Positions 1 through 8,561 of a stretch of 64,000 bases of DNA are shown one piece after another. The DNA comes from Rheinheimera sp. UJ63 (GTDB taxonomy: Bacteria; Pseudomonadota; Gammaproteobacteria; Enterobacterales; Alteromonadaceae): NCBI RefSeq assembly GCF_021568285.1, contig NZ_JAKGTQ010000005.1, positions 62,001 through 126,000 of the forward strand, read 5' to 3'. The stretch's first letter is position 1. Each line of letters starts with the position of its first letter. The position numbers and the translations under genes are program-made. The notes beneath the pieces are model-generated. The model was not told the DNA's origin. It saw only the letters and a list, made by a program, of their open reading frames with translations, and did not search any database.

Positions 1-1
1 C

Positions 2-760
2 AACATAATCACAGGTGGCCGCACGCTCGGTAGTCACAAGCAACTTTGTCCGCTCTCTTGCTAGTTTTAACTCCCGGCCTGCATCGTCAAAAGCGTACAT
101 TTCTGCTAACTCGTCAAGCAAACCATAAGTGGGCTTCATATGCTCATCGCCATAGCCGTTCACGACGTTTTTCAATGCCTGTATCACACTCTCCAACCGG
201 TCAGCTTCCCGCAAGGCCCGGTAAGCATCACCGGCAACTTGTTCGGCGCTGGCTTCTGCCTTGGCGATTATAATTGCCGCTTGTGCATTGGCTTCAGCCA
301 GGAGAGCAGCTGATCGTTCTCGTTTCGACTTAGTATCAGCGTTAGTGTCTCGCCGAAGCACATCGGCTTCCAACTGGGCTTTAGCAATTATCGAACTAGC
401 CTCATTGTTGGCTCGCTGAAGTAAATCGGTGATTTGTTGCTGGCATTCGTTTTCTCGGGCAAGAATTTCAGCCTTTAAACGATCAAGCTCTAAAGTGGTA
501 TCCCGAACATAAGTAAACTGAGATAACGACTTAACCTCGGCGATTAAGTCGGCAACCTGGCTGGTAAGTTTGTCCCTTACAGATTGAAGTGACGCAAAAT
601 CTTGAGTTAATGCAGTGTGAGTTAACTTAAGGTCAGTGTATTCCTCAGTTTTCTGCTTTAAGCTGCTTTCATAAGAATCACGGTTAACCGTAAGCCGTCT
701 AATCAGTTCAATTATGATAATAAAAAAGACAATGGCAATTACAACACTCAACTTGTCCAT
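2..760 (-). CDS. DUF4041-type coiled-coil protein, 5' part only
   Basis: The gene reads leftwards from ATG at 760 and leaves the window without a stop, giving about 253 residues. It opens with one hydrophobic membrane segment (residues about 5-19, rich in Val, Ile and Phe). A long Lys/Glu/Ala-rich coiled coil follows (about 25-185). It then enters a conserved block with LLDELAEMYAF, LKLARERTK and AATCDYV. That block matches the DUF4041 region of proteins that often end in a GIY-YIG-like T5orf172 domain, which would lie outside the window. Such proteins are common in accessory and prophage-associated DNA. The function is unknown; nuclease activity can only be guessed from the missing half. Confidence 0.75.
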   Translation of the reverse strand, partial: MDKLSVVIAIVFFIIIIELIRRLTVNRDSYESSLKQKTEEYTDLKLTHTALTQDFASLQSVRDKLTSQVADLIAEVKSLSQFTYVRDTTLELDRLKAEILARENECQQQITDLLQRANNEASSIIAKAQLEADVLRRDTNADTKSKRERSAALLAEANAQAAIIIAKAEASAEQVAGDAYRALREADRLESVIQALKNVVNGYGDEHMKPTYGLLDELAEMYAFDDAGRELKLARERTKLLVTTERAATCDYV

Positions 761-1118
761 AAGCACTCCGTTTCACTTCCATATAGAGATGTTAATTTTG
801 GCCCTATAAGCCAAACATTTAATACCATATCACCAATCAGAATTTACTCAAGCAACAATAAACACCAGAAATACAATAGGGTGCAGTTCAGAAAACACTT
901 GCGGGTGTGTCAGAATTATTTAGAGTAAAATTTGGCATGCCAAATTCCTTTTTGAGGAACGCAGGTTATCCATTGGCAATCCTGGAGAGTACATAAACAC
1001 TGGCAATCTTTGTCCGATGGCAGAGTTAAGGCCATTTATTTACAGGCATTAGCTTTGACGATTACTCATGGAATATGTTTTGACATAAGGCCTGCAACAG
1101 CAACACGGTGTGAACATT
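761..1118. other. Gene-poor spacer with an 18-bp palindrome
   Basis: No convincing gene is present in these 358 bases between the DUF4041 gene and the 3' end of the LysR gene. The stretch is AT-rich. The one clear structure is the perfect palindrome at 929-946, listed separately. The promoter of the DUF4041 gene must lie in its left part. No terminator hairpin with a T tract was seen for the LysR gene. Confidence 0.5.
929..946. repeat. Perfect 18-bp palindrome
   Basis: AATTTGGCATGCCAAATT reads the same on both strands with no central spacer. It lies 169 bases upstream of the DUF4041 start and within the spacer after the LysR gene. It has the size and symmetry of a dimeric regulator site. It is not followed by a T tract, so a terminator is unlikely. 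Which protein, if any, binds it cannot be told. Confidence 0.5.
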
Positions 1119-2006
1119 TTATAAACTAAATTTCTTTGAGAAAAAGTTAACAAACGCCGAAATTCTCGACGATACCGCCGAGTTTTTATAATAGACCGCG
1201 TGGATCTCTTCGCGAGGATTAGGGGAAGTGACTGTGCCGGGTAGCAACTCTACTAGGCGGTTATTCTCGAGGTCTTTTCTGATCATGAAGTTTGATAGCA
1301 ATGCTATACCATTGCCGTTTAAGGCAAGCTGTCTTAACGCTTCACCGTTACTTGCGGTAATTCTGGGGCGTAATTCGATGTCTTCCTTTAAAAACCAATT
1401 ATTTAGCTTTGGCGAATCAGCAAAACCGATTAAAGCATGGTGTTTGAGTTCAGACAGGTGTTTTGGAATGCGGGTCTTCGTTAAATATCGTGGGCTCGCA
1501 ACGATATGCAGTGTACTGTTACCCAGTTTTTTTGCATGTAAATTGGAGTCTGCCAACTTACCGATCCGAATGGCAACATCGGTCTTCTTTTCAATTAAAT
1601 CAATAATATTTTCATTTGAAATAAGGTCTAATTGAATGTCTGGATACGCTATTTGAAAGTCTTCAATATAAGGGATAACTTGATGAAATAGAAAAGGGCT
1701 TGCGGCATCTACCCTTAATCGCCCTTTCGGCACACCTTTAAGGTTATTTAATTCTTCTTCTCCTCGGCTAAGCATATCTAAGCCTTCTTTGGCATATTTC
1801 AGAAACAGATGCCCTTCCTCTGACAGCTCTATTCTTCTCGTACTGCGGTTTAGTAAGGTAACGGCTAACTCTTTTTCTAAACGCGCAATTGAGCGTGATA
1901 TTGTTGCCACTTGCGTATTAAGCAAGTTTGCCGCTGCGGTAAAACTCCCACAATCGACAACCGTAATAAAGTTCTCTAGATCTTCCGTTTTCGCTTTTAC
2001 CATCAT
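1119..2006 (-). CDS. LysR-family transcriptional regulator
   Basis: This 295-residue protein has the usual LysR length. The N-terminal winged helix-turn-helix covers about residues 8-67 (LENFITVVDCGSFTAAANLL, then SRSIARLEKEL and LLNRSTRRIELSEEG). The C-terminal effector-binding domain (about 95-290) contains GRLRVDAASPF and DVAIRIGKLADSNL. It is divergent from the MFS transporter gene, with 169 bases between the two starts, so it probably regulates that transporter and the oxidoreductase behind it. A GCAATAA dyad lies between them. The start could be either of two adjacent ATGs (2006 or 2003). The effector is unknown. Confidence 0.9.
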   Translation of the reverse strand: MMVKAKTEDLENFITVVDCGSFTAAANLLNTQVATISRSIARLEKELAVTLLNRSTRRIELSEEGHLFLKYAKEGLDMLSRGEEELNNLKGVPKGRLRVDAASPFLFHQVIPYIEDFQIAYPDIQLDLISNENIIDLIEKKTDVAIRIGKLADSNLHAKKLGNSTLHIVASPRYLTKTRIPKHLSELKHHALIGFADSPKLNNWFLKEDIELRPRITASNGEALRQLALNGNGIALLSNFMIRKDLENNRLVELLPGTVTSPNPREEIHAVYYKNSAVSSRISAFVNFFSKKFSL

Positions 2007-2056
2007 GGAATAGCTCTTTGTTATAACAATCTAGAAGTCACTTTATAATAAATACC

Positions 2057-2081
2057 GCAATAAATCCCAGCTTATTATTGC
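2057..2081. promoter_or_regulatory. Candidate LysR operator (GCAATAA-N11-TTATTGC)
   Basis: GCAATAA at 2057-2063 and TTATTGC at 2075-2081 form a perfect 7-bp inverted repeat with an 11-base spacer. It sits in the divergent region between the LysR gene and the MFS gene. Dyads of this size and spacing in that position are typical of LysR-family sites, which carry a T-N11-A core. Binding by the neighbouring regulator is inferred from position only. Confidence 0.5.
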
Positions 2082-2175
2082 AATTTTGTCAAAAGTGTTT
2101 TGTCTTTAATACTGTTTTTGCAAGTACCTCAATAGTTGAAAATCGCCTTACTGAAACTACTTGAGGATTATAGAT

Positions 2176-3348
2176 ATGCCCTTAGCATTACTCGCACTGA
2201 CATTAAGTGCATTTGCAATAGGAACGACTGAATTCGTTATTGTTGGTCTTATCCCAACCATAGCGGCTGATTTAGGCGTTTCTTTACCATCCGCTGGCTT
2301 ACTGATTAGTTTATACGCGCTAGGTGTAGCAATTGGTGCCCCAGTACTGACCGCTTTAACTGGCCGCTGGAATAGAAAGTCAGTATTACTCACGCTCATG
2401 GCACTTTTCGTTATGGGTAACTTACTTGCTTGGCAAGCGCCAAGTTACGAAACGCTTATTATTGCTCGCATATTAACAGGGCTTGCACATGGTGTGTTTT
2501 TTTCCATCGGTTCCACTATTGCTACGAGTTTAGTCAGCAAAGATAAAGAAGCGAGCGCCATCGCCATCATGTTTACAGGTTTAACGGTAGCTTTAGTGAC
2601 GGGTGTACCTCTAGGTACTTGGATCGGTCAAGAGTTAGGCTGGAGAGCGACTTTTTTAATTGTCTCCATACTGGGGTTTGTGGCTTTGATTGGGAGCGCA
2701 ATCCTTGTTCCATCGAACTTAAAGCAAGCGGCGCCGGCAAAGTTATCCGAACAACTTAAAGTGTTAACCCAACCAAGATTGCTGCTGGTTTATGCAATGA
2801 CGGCTGTTGGTTACGGCGGTACTTTTGTCGCGTTTACCTACTTAGCGCCTATTTTGGAACAAGTATCAGGTTTCGAATCAAGCTCAATTGGCTTAATTAT
2901 GCTGGTATATGGTGTTTCGGTGGCGTTCGGAAATATTTGGGGCGGTAAGCTTGCAGATAAAATGGGCCCGATAAAGGCGCTACATATCATCTTCACTGCA
3001 CTTGCCGTGGTGCTGTTCGCTTTTACGTTCACCGCAGGAAACCAAATTGGTGCCGTGTTAACTGTACTTATTTGGGGGGCATTCGCCTTCGGTAACGTCC
3101 CTGGATTACAGGTATATGTTGTGCAACTTGCTGAGAAATACACTCCAAATGCCGTTGATGTCGCTTCAGGTCTTAATATTGCGGCATTTAATGTGGGCAT
3201 TGCCATAGGTTCGATTATTGGCGGCATGGTGGTAGAAGATATGGCGCTGATTGACACACCTTGGATCGGTGCATTGATTGTGGTGTTCGCCATTATTCTG
3301 ACCAGAGTGTCTGGTTTCTTAGATGCTCGTGATCAAGCAAAAGTCTAG
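2176..3348 (+). CDS. MFS efflux transporter (DHA1/AraJ-like)
   Basis: This 390-residue protein has about twelve hydrophobic segments. It opens with the DHA1-type segment SAFAIGTTEFVIVGLIPTIA and carries the loop 2-3 region LTGRWNRK. The segment GLTVALVTGVPLGTWIG corresponds to the antiporter motif of drug and sugar efflux proteins. An in-frame TTG at 2161 would add five residues. However, TTGAGGA there looks like the ribosome-binding site for ATG 2176, so that start was chosen. The luciferase-like oxidoreductase starts 43 bases downstream and is probably co-transcribed. The substrate is unknown; export of a small organic compound is inferred. Confidence 0.85.
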   Translation: MPLALLALTLSAFAIGTTEFVIVGLIPTIAADLGVSLPSAGLLISLYALGVAIGAPVLTALTGRWNRKSVLLTLMALFVMGNLLAWQAPSYETLIIARILTGLAHGVFFSIGSTIATSLVSKDKEASAIAIMFTGLTVALVTGVPLGTWIGQELGWRATFLIVSILGFVALIGSAILVPSNLKQAAPAKLSEQLKVLTQPRLLLVYAMTAVGYGGTFVAFTYLAPILEQVSGFESSSIGLIMLVYGVSVAFGNIWGGKLADKMGPIKALHIIFTALAVVLFAFTFTAGNQIGAVLTVLIWGAFAFGNVPGLQVYVVQLAEKYTPNAVDVASGLNIAAFNVGIAIGSIIGGMVVEDMALIDTPWIGALIVVFAIILTRVSGFLDARDQAKV

Positions 3349-3391
3349 TCATCAATAAAGTGGGGGCGAGCCCCCCATCAAGGATACTGAT

Positions 3392-4333
3392 ATGGGTTTT
3401 GATAAGTTACAGCAACTTGGATTTTCAATAGGAGTTGAGTTGCCTCTGGACAATGATTGGTCAAAGGATGGGCAAATAAAGAGAATGCGCGATAAAAGAG
3501 CCTTTGGTGTACCCGATATGGCTCTGCATAAAGAGCGAGTTGTATTAGCGGATGAATTGGGTTTTAGCACTGCATGGGTTAGAGACGTTCCGTTGTACGA
3601 TCCCAATTTTGGTGATGCGGCTCAAGTTTTTGAGGCATTCACTTACTTGGGGTTCTTAGCTGGCGTTACTAAGAACATTTTACTTGGCACTGCCGCAATA
3701 GTGTTGCCTCTTAGACAACCTTGGCTGGTCAAGAAAGCCGCTAATACTGTTATGGAGCTAAGTGACAACCGATTAATACTCGGTGTTGCAAGCGGCGATA
3801 GGCCATCTGAATATCCTCTTTTTAAAGTGGATTATAGTTCTCGCGGGGAGTTATTTAGAAACGCAGTGCAAGTCATTAAAAACACGGCAGCTTCAAAACT
3901 TGAGGCTGGCCAAGCGATCCTTCCGCATGTTCCTGCATACCCACTCTATGTTGCAGGTCTTGCACAACAAACCCCTGAATGGATTGGCGCTCACTTAGAT
4001 GGATGGTTGGCCTACCCCGGTACGCCTGAAGATCATTGCCAAAGAGTTGAACTTTGGCGAAGTGTTGCAGGGGATAAACCTTATGTAAGTTTTATCCATC
4101 TAGACTTTATCGATAACCCAAATGCACCAATAGAACGACATCGCTTTGGTGTTAAAACAGGAATTAACGGTTTAATCGAAGAACTTTCAGCGATGAAAGC
4201 GGCAGGCGTTAACCATATCGGGCTGCACTTTAGACGGAATGACGCGTCGGTTGAAGAAAGTATGAACGCTATTGCTGAATATGTACTTCCTCATTTTCAT
4301 GTAAATACGGATAAAAAATGTATTTACAAGTAA
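3392..4333 (+). CDS. LLM-class (luciferase-like) oxidoreductase
   Basis: This is a 313-residue flavin-dependent monooxygenase-type TIM barrel. The N-terminus (IGVELPLDNDW) is followed by LADELGFSTAWVRDVPLYDP, NILLGTAAIVLPLRQPW and LILGVASGDRPSEYPLF. This order matches the BA3436-type subfamily of bacterial luciferase-like proteins. These enzymes normally need reduced FMN or F420 supplied by a partner; no flavin reductase gene is adjacent. It follows the MFS gene on the same strand, behind the divergent LysR gene, so the three genes look like one small inducible module. The substrate is unknown. Confidence 0.85.
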   Translation: MGFDKLQQLGFSIGVELPLDNDWSKDGQIKRMRDKRAFGVPDMALHKERVVLADELGFSTAWVRDVPLYDPNFGDAAQVFEAFTYLGFLAGVTKNILLGTAAIVLPLRQPWLVKKAANTVMELSDNRLILGVASGDRPSEYPLFKVDYSSRGELFRNAVQVIKNTAASKLEAGQAILPHVPAYPLYVAGLAQQTPEWIGAHLDGWLAYPGTPEDHCQRVELWRSVAGDKPYVSFIHLDFIDNPNAPIERHRFGVKTGINGLIEELSAMKAAGVNHIGLHFRRNDASVEESMNAIAEYVLPHFHVNTDKKCIYK

Positions 4334-4380
4334 GGCACAAGTTAATTGCTGACACCTAGCCAACATTGCTGCATCTGAGC

Positions 4381-4405
4381 GTCGTAAAGATGAGCACTTT
4401 ACGAC
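4381..4405. terminator. Hairpin after the oxidoreductase gene
   Basis: GTCGTAAAG and CTTTACGAC form a perfect 9-bp stem around a 7-base loop, 47 bases after the stop codon. The tail that follows is TTGAAAAAAC rather than a run of T, so it is not a textbook intrinsic terminator. It may end or protect the transcript of the MFS-oxidoreductase unit, or be a regulator site. Confidence 0.4.
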
Positions 4406-4539
4406 TTGAAAAAACACACACTATTGCAGAGCAATCCGCTATCGACTACTCTCTAAGGGCTTCAGCATTTTTGCTTCCTTATGACTTTTTCATTTAAAGC
4501 AGATTTAACCTGATAAACAACGCATTAAGGATATATTTC

Positions 4540-4920
4540 ATGATGAAAAACGTATTAAAAGTCGGCATTATCAGTTCGATGTTAATTCTGGGTATGGGCC
4601 ACGCAACCGCTGGTGTTTATAGCTCTAGCCAGGTCATTGAGAGCCAGCAATATCAGTTTAATAAGCAGCAAGTGTTATCATTTGTAAATAACGCCGATGT
4701 GCAAAGCAAACTCGTTGAGTTAGGCGTTAGCCCTGCGGATGCGGAAAAGCGCATTGCGAATATGACCAGTGAAGAATTAGCCGCGTTAAACGCACAGTTA
4801 AATGATATGCCCGCGGGCGGTGTTATTGGTACCGTAATCACGGTATTAGTTGTTGTTGCGGTTTTAGATTTAATGGGCTTAACCGACGTATATCCGTTTA
4901 TTCGCCCTATCGGCCGATAA
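4540..4920 (+). CDS. PA2779-family exported protein with a C-terminal membrane helix
   Basis: This 126-residue protein has a signal peptide (about 1-24, ending in ATAG). A polar, probably helical central part (25-90) follows, with LGVSPADAEKRIANMTSEEL. Then come MPAGG (90-94), one strongly hydrophobic helix (about 95-113) and the tail GLTDVYPFIRP. This layout matches the PA2779 family (DUF6627). The next gene starts directly after the stop codon and encodes the PA2778-like peptidase. The pair recurs in other proteobacteria by my recollection. The Gly-Gly just before the helix could be a cleavage site for that peptidase, which is inference. The start may be ATG 4540 or 4543. Confidence 0.75.
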   Translation: MMKNVLKVGIISSMLILGMGHATAGVYSSSQVIESQQYQFNKQQVLSFVNNADVQSKLVELGVSPADAEKRIANMTSEELAALNAQLNDMPAGGVIGTVITVLVVVAVLDLMGLTDVYPFIRPIGR

Positions 4921-5910
4921 GTGTTGTTACGTAAGCTACTGCAGACCAGCCCTTGGGCTGGTTTTATTTTGACCGTATTGTTACTGTCGGCTTGTCAAAC
5001 GCCGCCACAAACTCAACAATTACTGCGCGAACCACCCAACATCACTTTTTCTCATCTGATCGCGCAAGTGCCCTTTTATCCACAACAACAATTTTACTGT
5101 GGCCCAACCACCTTAGCGGAAGTGGCCAATTTTCATGGGGTTGAGGCGTCACCGGATACTATCGCGGCCCATACCTTTACCCCGGGTCTTGAAGGTACCT
5201 TGCAAATTGAAATGGCCGCAGCCACTCGGCAATTTGGGCTGGTTGCTTATCAGCAACGTGGCAGCATGCAACAATTATTGCAGCTACTGGCGGAAGATAT
5301 TCCGGTTATTGTGTTACAGAACAATTCTGTAGCTTGGCTGCCACAGTGGCATTATGCCGTAGCGATTGGGTACGATTTGAGTAAGGCAGAAATCATCTTA
5401 CATAGCGGCGTTACCGCAGTGCATCGCTTGAACTTCGCCACTTTTGAGCGCACTTGGCAACGCGGTAAATACTGGATGCTGGCCATGTTACCTAGCCACA
5501 TCACCAGCCCGCACTTAGACCCTTTTATTTATAGCAAAGCTTGCCATGATTTACTGAACACGCAACAAGCGGCAGCCGGTGTAGCTGCACTAATTAGTGC
5601 CACACAGCAATGGCCTGATTACTGGCTACCTTATTTTTTATTAGGGAATCATTATTTTAATAGCCAACCCAACTACGCGGCACAATGGTTTGCTAAAGGC
5701 TTACCTTACGCCAAAAATGAAGTGAGTTATTTAAACAACTACGCGATGTTATCAAGCGAACTAGGCTGCCAGCGTAAAGCCATCGCCCTGATCAATATGG
5801 CACTGCAGTTAGCACCACAAGACGCTAACTTGCTGGATAGTCAGCAGCAAATTTTATCTGCCGATTTAAGTCAGGAAAATCTTGCGGCATGTTTAGTTGA
5901 TTTGAAGTAG
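4921..5910 (+). CDS. PA2778-family C39-like peptidase lipoprotein with TPR tail
   Basis: This 329-residue protein starts at GTG 4921, immediately after the preceding stop. The signal sequence ends in the lipobox LLSAC (Cys25). A papain-like C39 domain follows: Cys60 in FYCGPTTLAEV, His144 in WHYAVAIGYD with Asp152 nearby, and Gln58 just before the Cys as a possible oxyanion residue. The C-terminal third (about 205-320) is TPR-like helical (YFLLGNHYF, YLNNYAMLSSELG). It should be a membrane-anchored periplasmic cysteine peptidase or an inactive relative. C39 enzymes usually cleave after Gly-Gly, and the upstream partner has such a site before its helix. The physiological substrate is not established. 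Confidence 0.8.
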   Translation: MLLRKLLQTSPWAGFILTVLLLSACQTPPQTQQLLREPPNITFSHLIAQVPFYPQQQFYCGPTTLAEVANFHGVEASPDTIAAHTFTPGLEGTLQIEMAAATRQFGLVAYQQRGSMQQLLQLLAEDIPVIVLQNNSVAWLPQWHYAVAIGYDLSKAEIILHSGVTAVHRLNFATFERTWQRGKYWMLAMLPSHITSPHLDPFIYSKACHDLLNTQQAAAGVAALISATQQWPDYWLPYFLLGNHYFNSQPNYAAQWFAKGLPYAKNEVSYLNNYAMLSSELGCQRKAIALINMALQLAPQDANLLDSQQQILSADLSQENLAACLVDLK

Positions 5911-5973
5911 CACATAGTTAACGTTGCAAAACTGAACACCGCGCTGTCAACCACGAAAACAGGGATGTTTGAA

Positions 5974-6072
5974 ATGATCAAGAAAACCGTCTTTTTACTC
6001 ACGTTTATGTTGTTGGGTTGTAGCCATACAGCTTTCAAACAAGTAGAAAAGGTTACAGCCACGAACCGATAG
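5974..6072 (+). CDS. Very small lipoprotein, possibly the start of a broken gene
   Basis: A 32-codon frame starts at ATG 5974 behind AGGGA (5961-5965). It begins MIKKTVFLLTFMLLGC, a clean lipoprotein signal with lipobox LLGC, followed by only about 17 residues before TAG. The frame is too short for most gene finders. It may be an entericidin-like mini-lipoprotein, or the surviving head of a longer gene whose body continues in another frame downstream (see the pseudogene entry). Confidence 0.4.
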   Translation: MIKKTVFLLTFMLLGCSHTAFKQVEKVTATNR

Positions 6073-6295
6073 CTGGCCCGCCGAAAACTCAGGTTTTAAA
6101 CCCACCCTGCTTAGTTAGCGTTTTACCCGAGCCAGCCGTATCGTGCTAAACACTCAGCGGATTGGTATTAGCTTTAAACCGCTATTTTTTGCTGGGTTTT
6201 ATCGTAACAGTCAACAATTAGCACTTCTGAATTGCTGGCGATACCCCAAATGCAGTTTACTTACAGTTATCTCGTTATTCCGCAACTTCAACTGA
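5974..6295 (+). pseudogene. Possible decayed lipoprotein gene
   Basis: After the 32-codon lipoprotein frame stops, a second frame (codons from 6065) continues for about 75 codons to TGA at 6293. One TAG at 6116 interrupts it. Its translation looks protein-like (SWPAENSGFKP, then FKPLFFAGFYRNSQQLALLNCW). A single frameshift near 6060 plus one CAG-to-TAG change would give one lipoprotein of about 106 residues. This is inferred from frame continuity; no family was recognised. The rest of the 450-base gap to the S9 peptidase holds only that gene's promoter. Confidence 0.3.
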
Positions 6296-6361
6296 TCTGA
6301 TCTTGTCTGTTACACCATACCCTATATGGTAAATCTAATCCTGTTAATCTCTCGAGGTTTT

Positions 6362-8407
6362 ATGAACATTTTCCCGATGCTTGCACTCGCCACTGCGCTA
6401 GGTGTTGCGCCCGCAATAGCGGCTAGCACCACCCCATTTCAAGCTGAAGATATTTTTAAACTGGCGGCGGCGAATGATGTACAGATCTCGCCTGATGGCA
6501 AATACATTGTTTATGTGCGCCAACAGAACAACATTATGACGGATCGTACCGAGAGTAACCTATGGTTAATCGAGGTCGCAAGCGGCAAGCACTCGCCGCT
6601 CTTTGCCGATAAGTTCAGTTACAGCCAACCACGCTGGGCCCCCGACAGTAAACGCATTGCCTTTGTCTCGGATCGTGATGGCAGCAGCCAAATCTACGTG
6701 CACTGGCTAGCAGAACAAAAAACCGCAGCCATTAGCCAACTGCAAGTGCGCCCCTCGCAACTGAGTTGGTCTCCTGATGGTAAGCGCATTGCATTTATGG
6801 CTGAAGTGAGCGCCCCCACTACCGATTTTGCGAAAAGTGTTTATCAACCGAAAAAACCGGCTGGAGCGAATTGGTCGCAAAGCCCCATCGTGGTAGAACG
6901 CACTTATTATCAGGCCGATGGCCGAGGTGTTATGCGCTCTGCGTATAACCAGTTATTTGTCTTACCCAGTGAAGGCGGTGTAGAGCAGCAACTCACTGAA
7001 GGCCCTTATGCGCATCGCGGGCCAGTTGTTTGGACCAAAGATAACAATAACCTGATTTTCTCGGCTAACCGTAATGCCGACTGGGAATATCAAAGCAACC
7101 AAGGCGATCTGTATAAAGTTAGCATTAACAACCAGCAACTGACTCAATTAACCCGCCTTGATGGTGCAGAAAGCGAACCCGCTTTATCACCCGACGGTAA
7201 AACCTTGGCCTTTACCTTTAGCAGCCCAGCTGCCGTTTCTTACAGCAACACTAAACTTAAATTGTTAGCGTTAGATTCAGGTAAATTCAGCGATCTTGCC
7301 GCCAACTTGGATCGCAGTGTTGAAAGCCCTAACTGGGTCGACAACAGCACTTTAGTGTTTCAATATGCTGATCAAGGCCAAACTAAAGTAGCGCAAATCA
7401 GTACCCGTGATCGCATGACCGACTTGGTTAACGATCTCGGCGGTACCTCATTAGGTCGGCCTTATTTAAGCGGCATGTTCAGTGTGGCCAACGACGGCAC
7501 CTTGGCTTACACCCAAGGCACTAGCCAACGTCCTGCAGAAGTGGCGGTGTTTAATGATAAACGCAGTCGCACTTTAACCCGTTTAAATAGTGGCTTGTTA
7601 TCGCAGCGACAGCTCGGTCAGGTACAAGAAATTCGTTATACCTCTTCTGCAGGCAATGAAGAAATTCAGGGCTGGTATATTACCCCGCCGAATTTTGACC
7701 CAAACAAAAAATACCCGCTGTTAGTCGAAATTCATGGTGGCCCACACCTAGCCTATGGCCCACAGTTCGCCGCTGAATTACAGCGCTATGCAGCTGAAGG
7801 TTATGTGGTGTTTTATAACAATTATCGCGGCAGTACCGGTTATGGCGAACGCTTTGCCATGCTGTTGCACTTTAATTATTCATCAGAGTTTGATTATCAA
7901 GATCATATGTCAGGCGTTGACGCGATGATTGCCAAAGGCTTTATCGATGAAAACAATCTGTACATTGCTGGCGGCTCAGCCGGCGGTATTGCCACGGCTT
8001 ATGCCGTGGGGCTAACCGATCGTTTTAACGCAGCCGCCGCCACGAACCCGGTGGTGAACTGGACCACCAAGGTACTGACTGCTGATAGCTATATTGGGCA
8101 AATTCAGAACCAATTTCCTGGGGTGCCTTGGGAGCATCAAGCCCATTATTGGCAGCGTTCACCGTTATCTTTAGTCGGCAATGTGAAAACGCCGGTACTG
8201 CTGTTTACCGGTGAGAAAGACCGCCGCACGCCCATTTCCGAAACAGAGCAGTATTATCAAGCATTAAAGCTGCGCCAAGTGGATACTGCGATGGTGCGGG
8301 TGCCTGATGCTTATCATGGTGTGACTAATCGGCCATCTTGGATGATTGCGAAGGTAGAGCATGCGCTAGCCTGGTTTAAGCGTTATCAAAAAGCGCCAGC
8401 GCAGTAA
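6362..8407 (+). CDS. S9 family (prolyl oligopeptidase-type) peptidase
   Basis: This is a 681-residue periplasmic peptidase with a signal peptide (MNIFPMLALATALGVAPAIAA). A beta-propeller of repeated SPDGK motifs (about 30-400) precedes the alpha/beta-hydrolase domain. That domain contains EIHGGPH, the nucleophile in GGSAGG (Ser539), Asp in GEKDRRTP and His in AYHG, so the catalytic triad is complete. These are features of the acylaminoacyl/dipeptidyl-peptidase branch. An earlier in-frame ATG at 6326 would bury the signal peptide, so ATG 6362, with an upstream GAGG, was chosen. It stands alone and ends at a strong terminator. Confidence 0.9.
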   Translation: MNIFPMLALATALGVAPAIAASTTPFQAEDIFKLAAANDVQISPDGKYIVYVRQQNNIMTDRTESNLWLIEVASGKHSPLFADKFSYSQPRWAPDSKRIAFVSDRDGSSQIYVHWLAEQKTAAISQLQVRPSQLSWSPDGKRIAFMAEVSAPTTDFAKSVYQPKKPAGANWSQSPIVVERTYYQADGRGVMRSAYNQLFVLPSEGGVEQQLTEGPYAHRGPVVWTKDNNNLIFSANRNADWEYQSNQGDLYKVSINNQQLTQLTRLDGAESEPALSPDGKTLAFTFSSPAAVSYSNTKLKLLALDSGKFSDLAANLDRSVESPNWVDNSTLVFQYADQGQTKVAQISTRDRMTDLVNDLGGTSLGRPYLSGMFSVANDGTLAYTQGTSQRPAEVAVFNDKRSRTLTRLNSGLLSQRQLGQVQEIRYTSSAGNEEIQGWYITPPNFDPNKKYPLLVEIHGGPHLAYGPQFAAELQRYAAEGYVVFYNNYRGSTGYGERFAMLLHFNYSSEFDYQDHMSGVDAMIAKGFIDENNLYIAGGSAGGIATAYAVGLTDRFNAAAATNPVVNWTTKVLTADSYIGQIQNQFPGVPWEHQAHYWQRSPLSLVGNVKTPVLLFTGEKDRRTPISETEQYYQALKLRQVDTAMVRVPDAYHGVTNRPSWMIAKVEHALAWFKRYQKAPAQ

Positions 8408-8432
8408 GTCCACGTTCATTCGCGCGAAAACG

Positions 8433-8475
8433 AAAACCGGCACCTAAGCTCATCACTTAAGTGCCGGTTTTTTTA
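8433..8475 (+). terminator. Intrinsic terminator after the S9 peptidase
   Basis: An inverted repeat with core CCGGCAC (8437-8443) and GTGCCGG (8461-8467) is followed by seven or more T residues. It lies 25 bases after the peptidase stop codon. Confidence 0.85.
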
Positions 8476-8561
8476 TCACAAGAGCGACTATCTCACTATC
8501 GGCTAAGGCGCTTTTGGAGTAAACAAGCCATTAGCTGAGCAACGATTTATCCATCCCCCGT

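Noticed and set aside
46-273. 75-codon plus-strand frame near the left edge
   Set aside because: Antisense to the DUF4041-type gene, whose conserved block covers the same bases.
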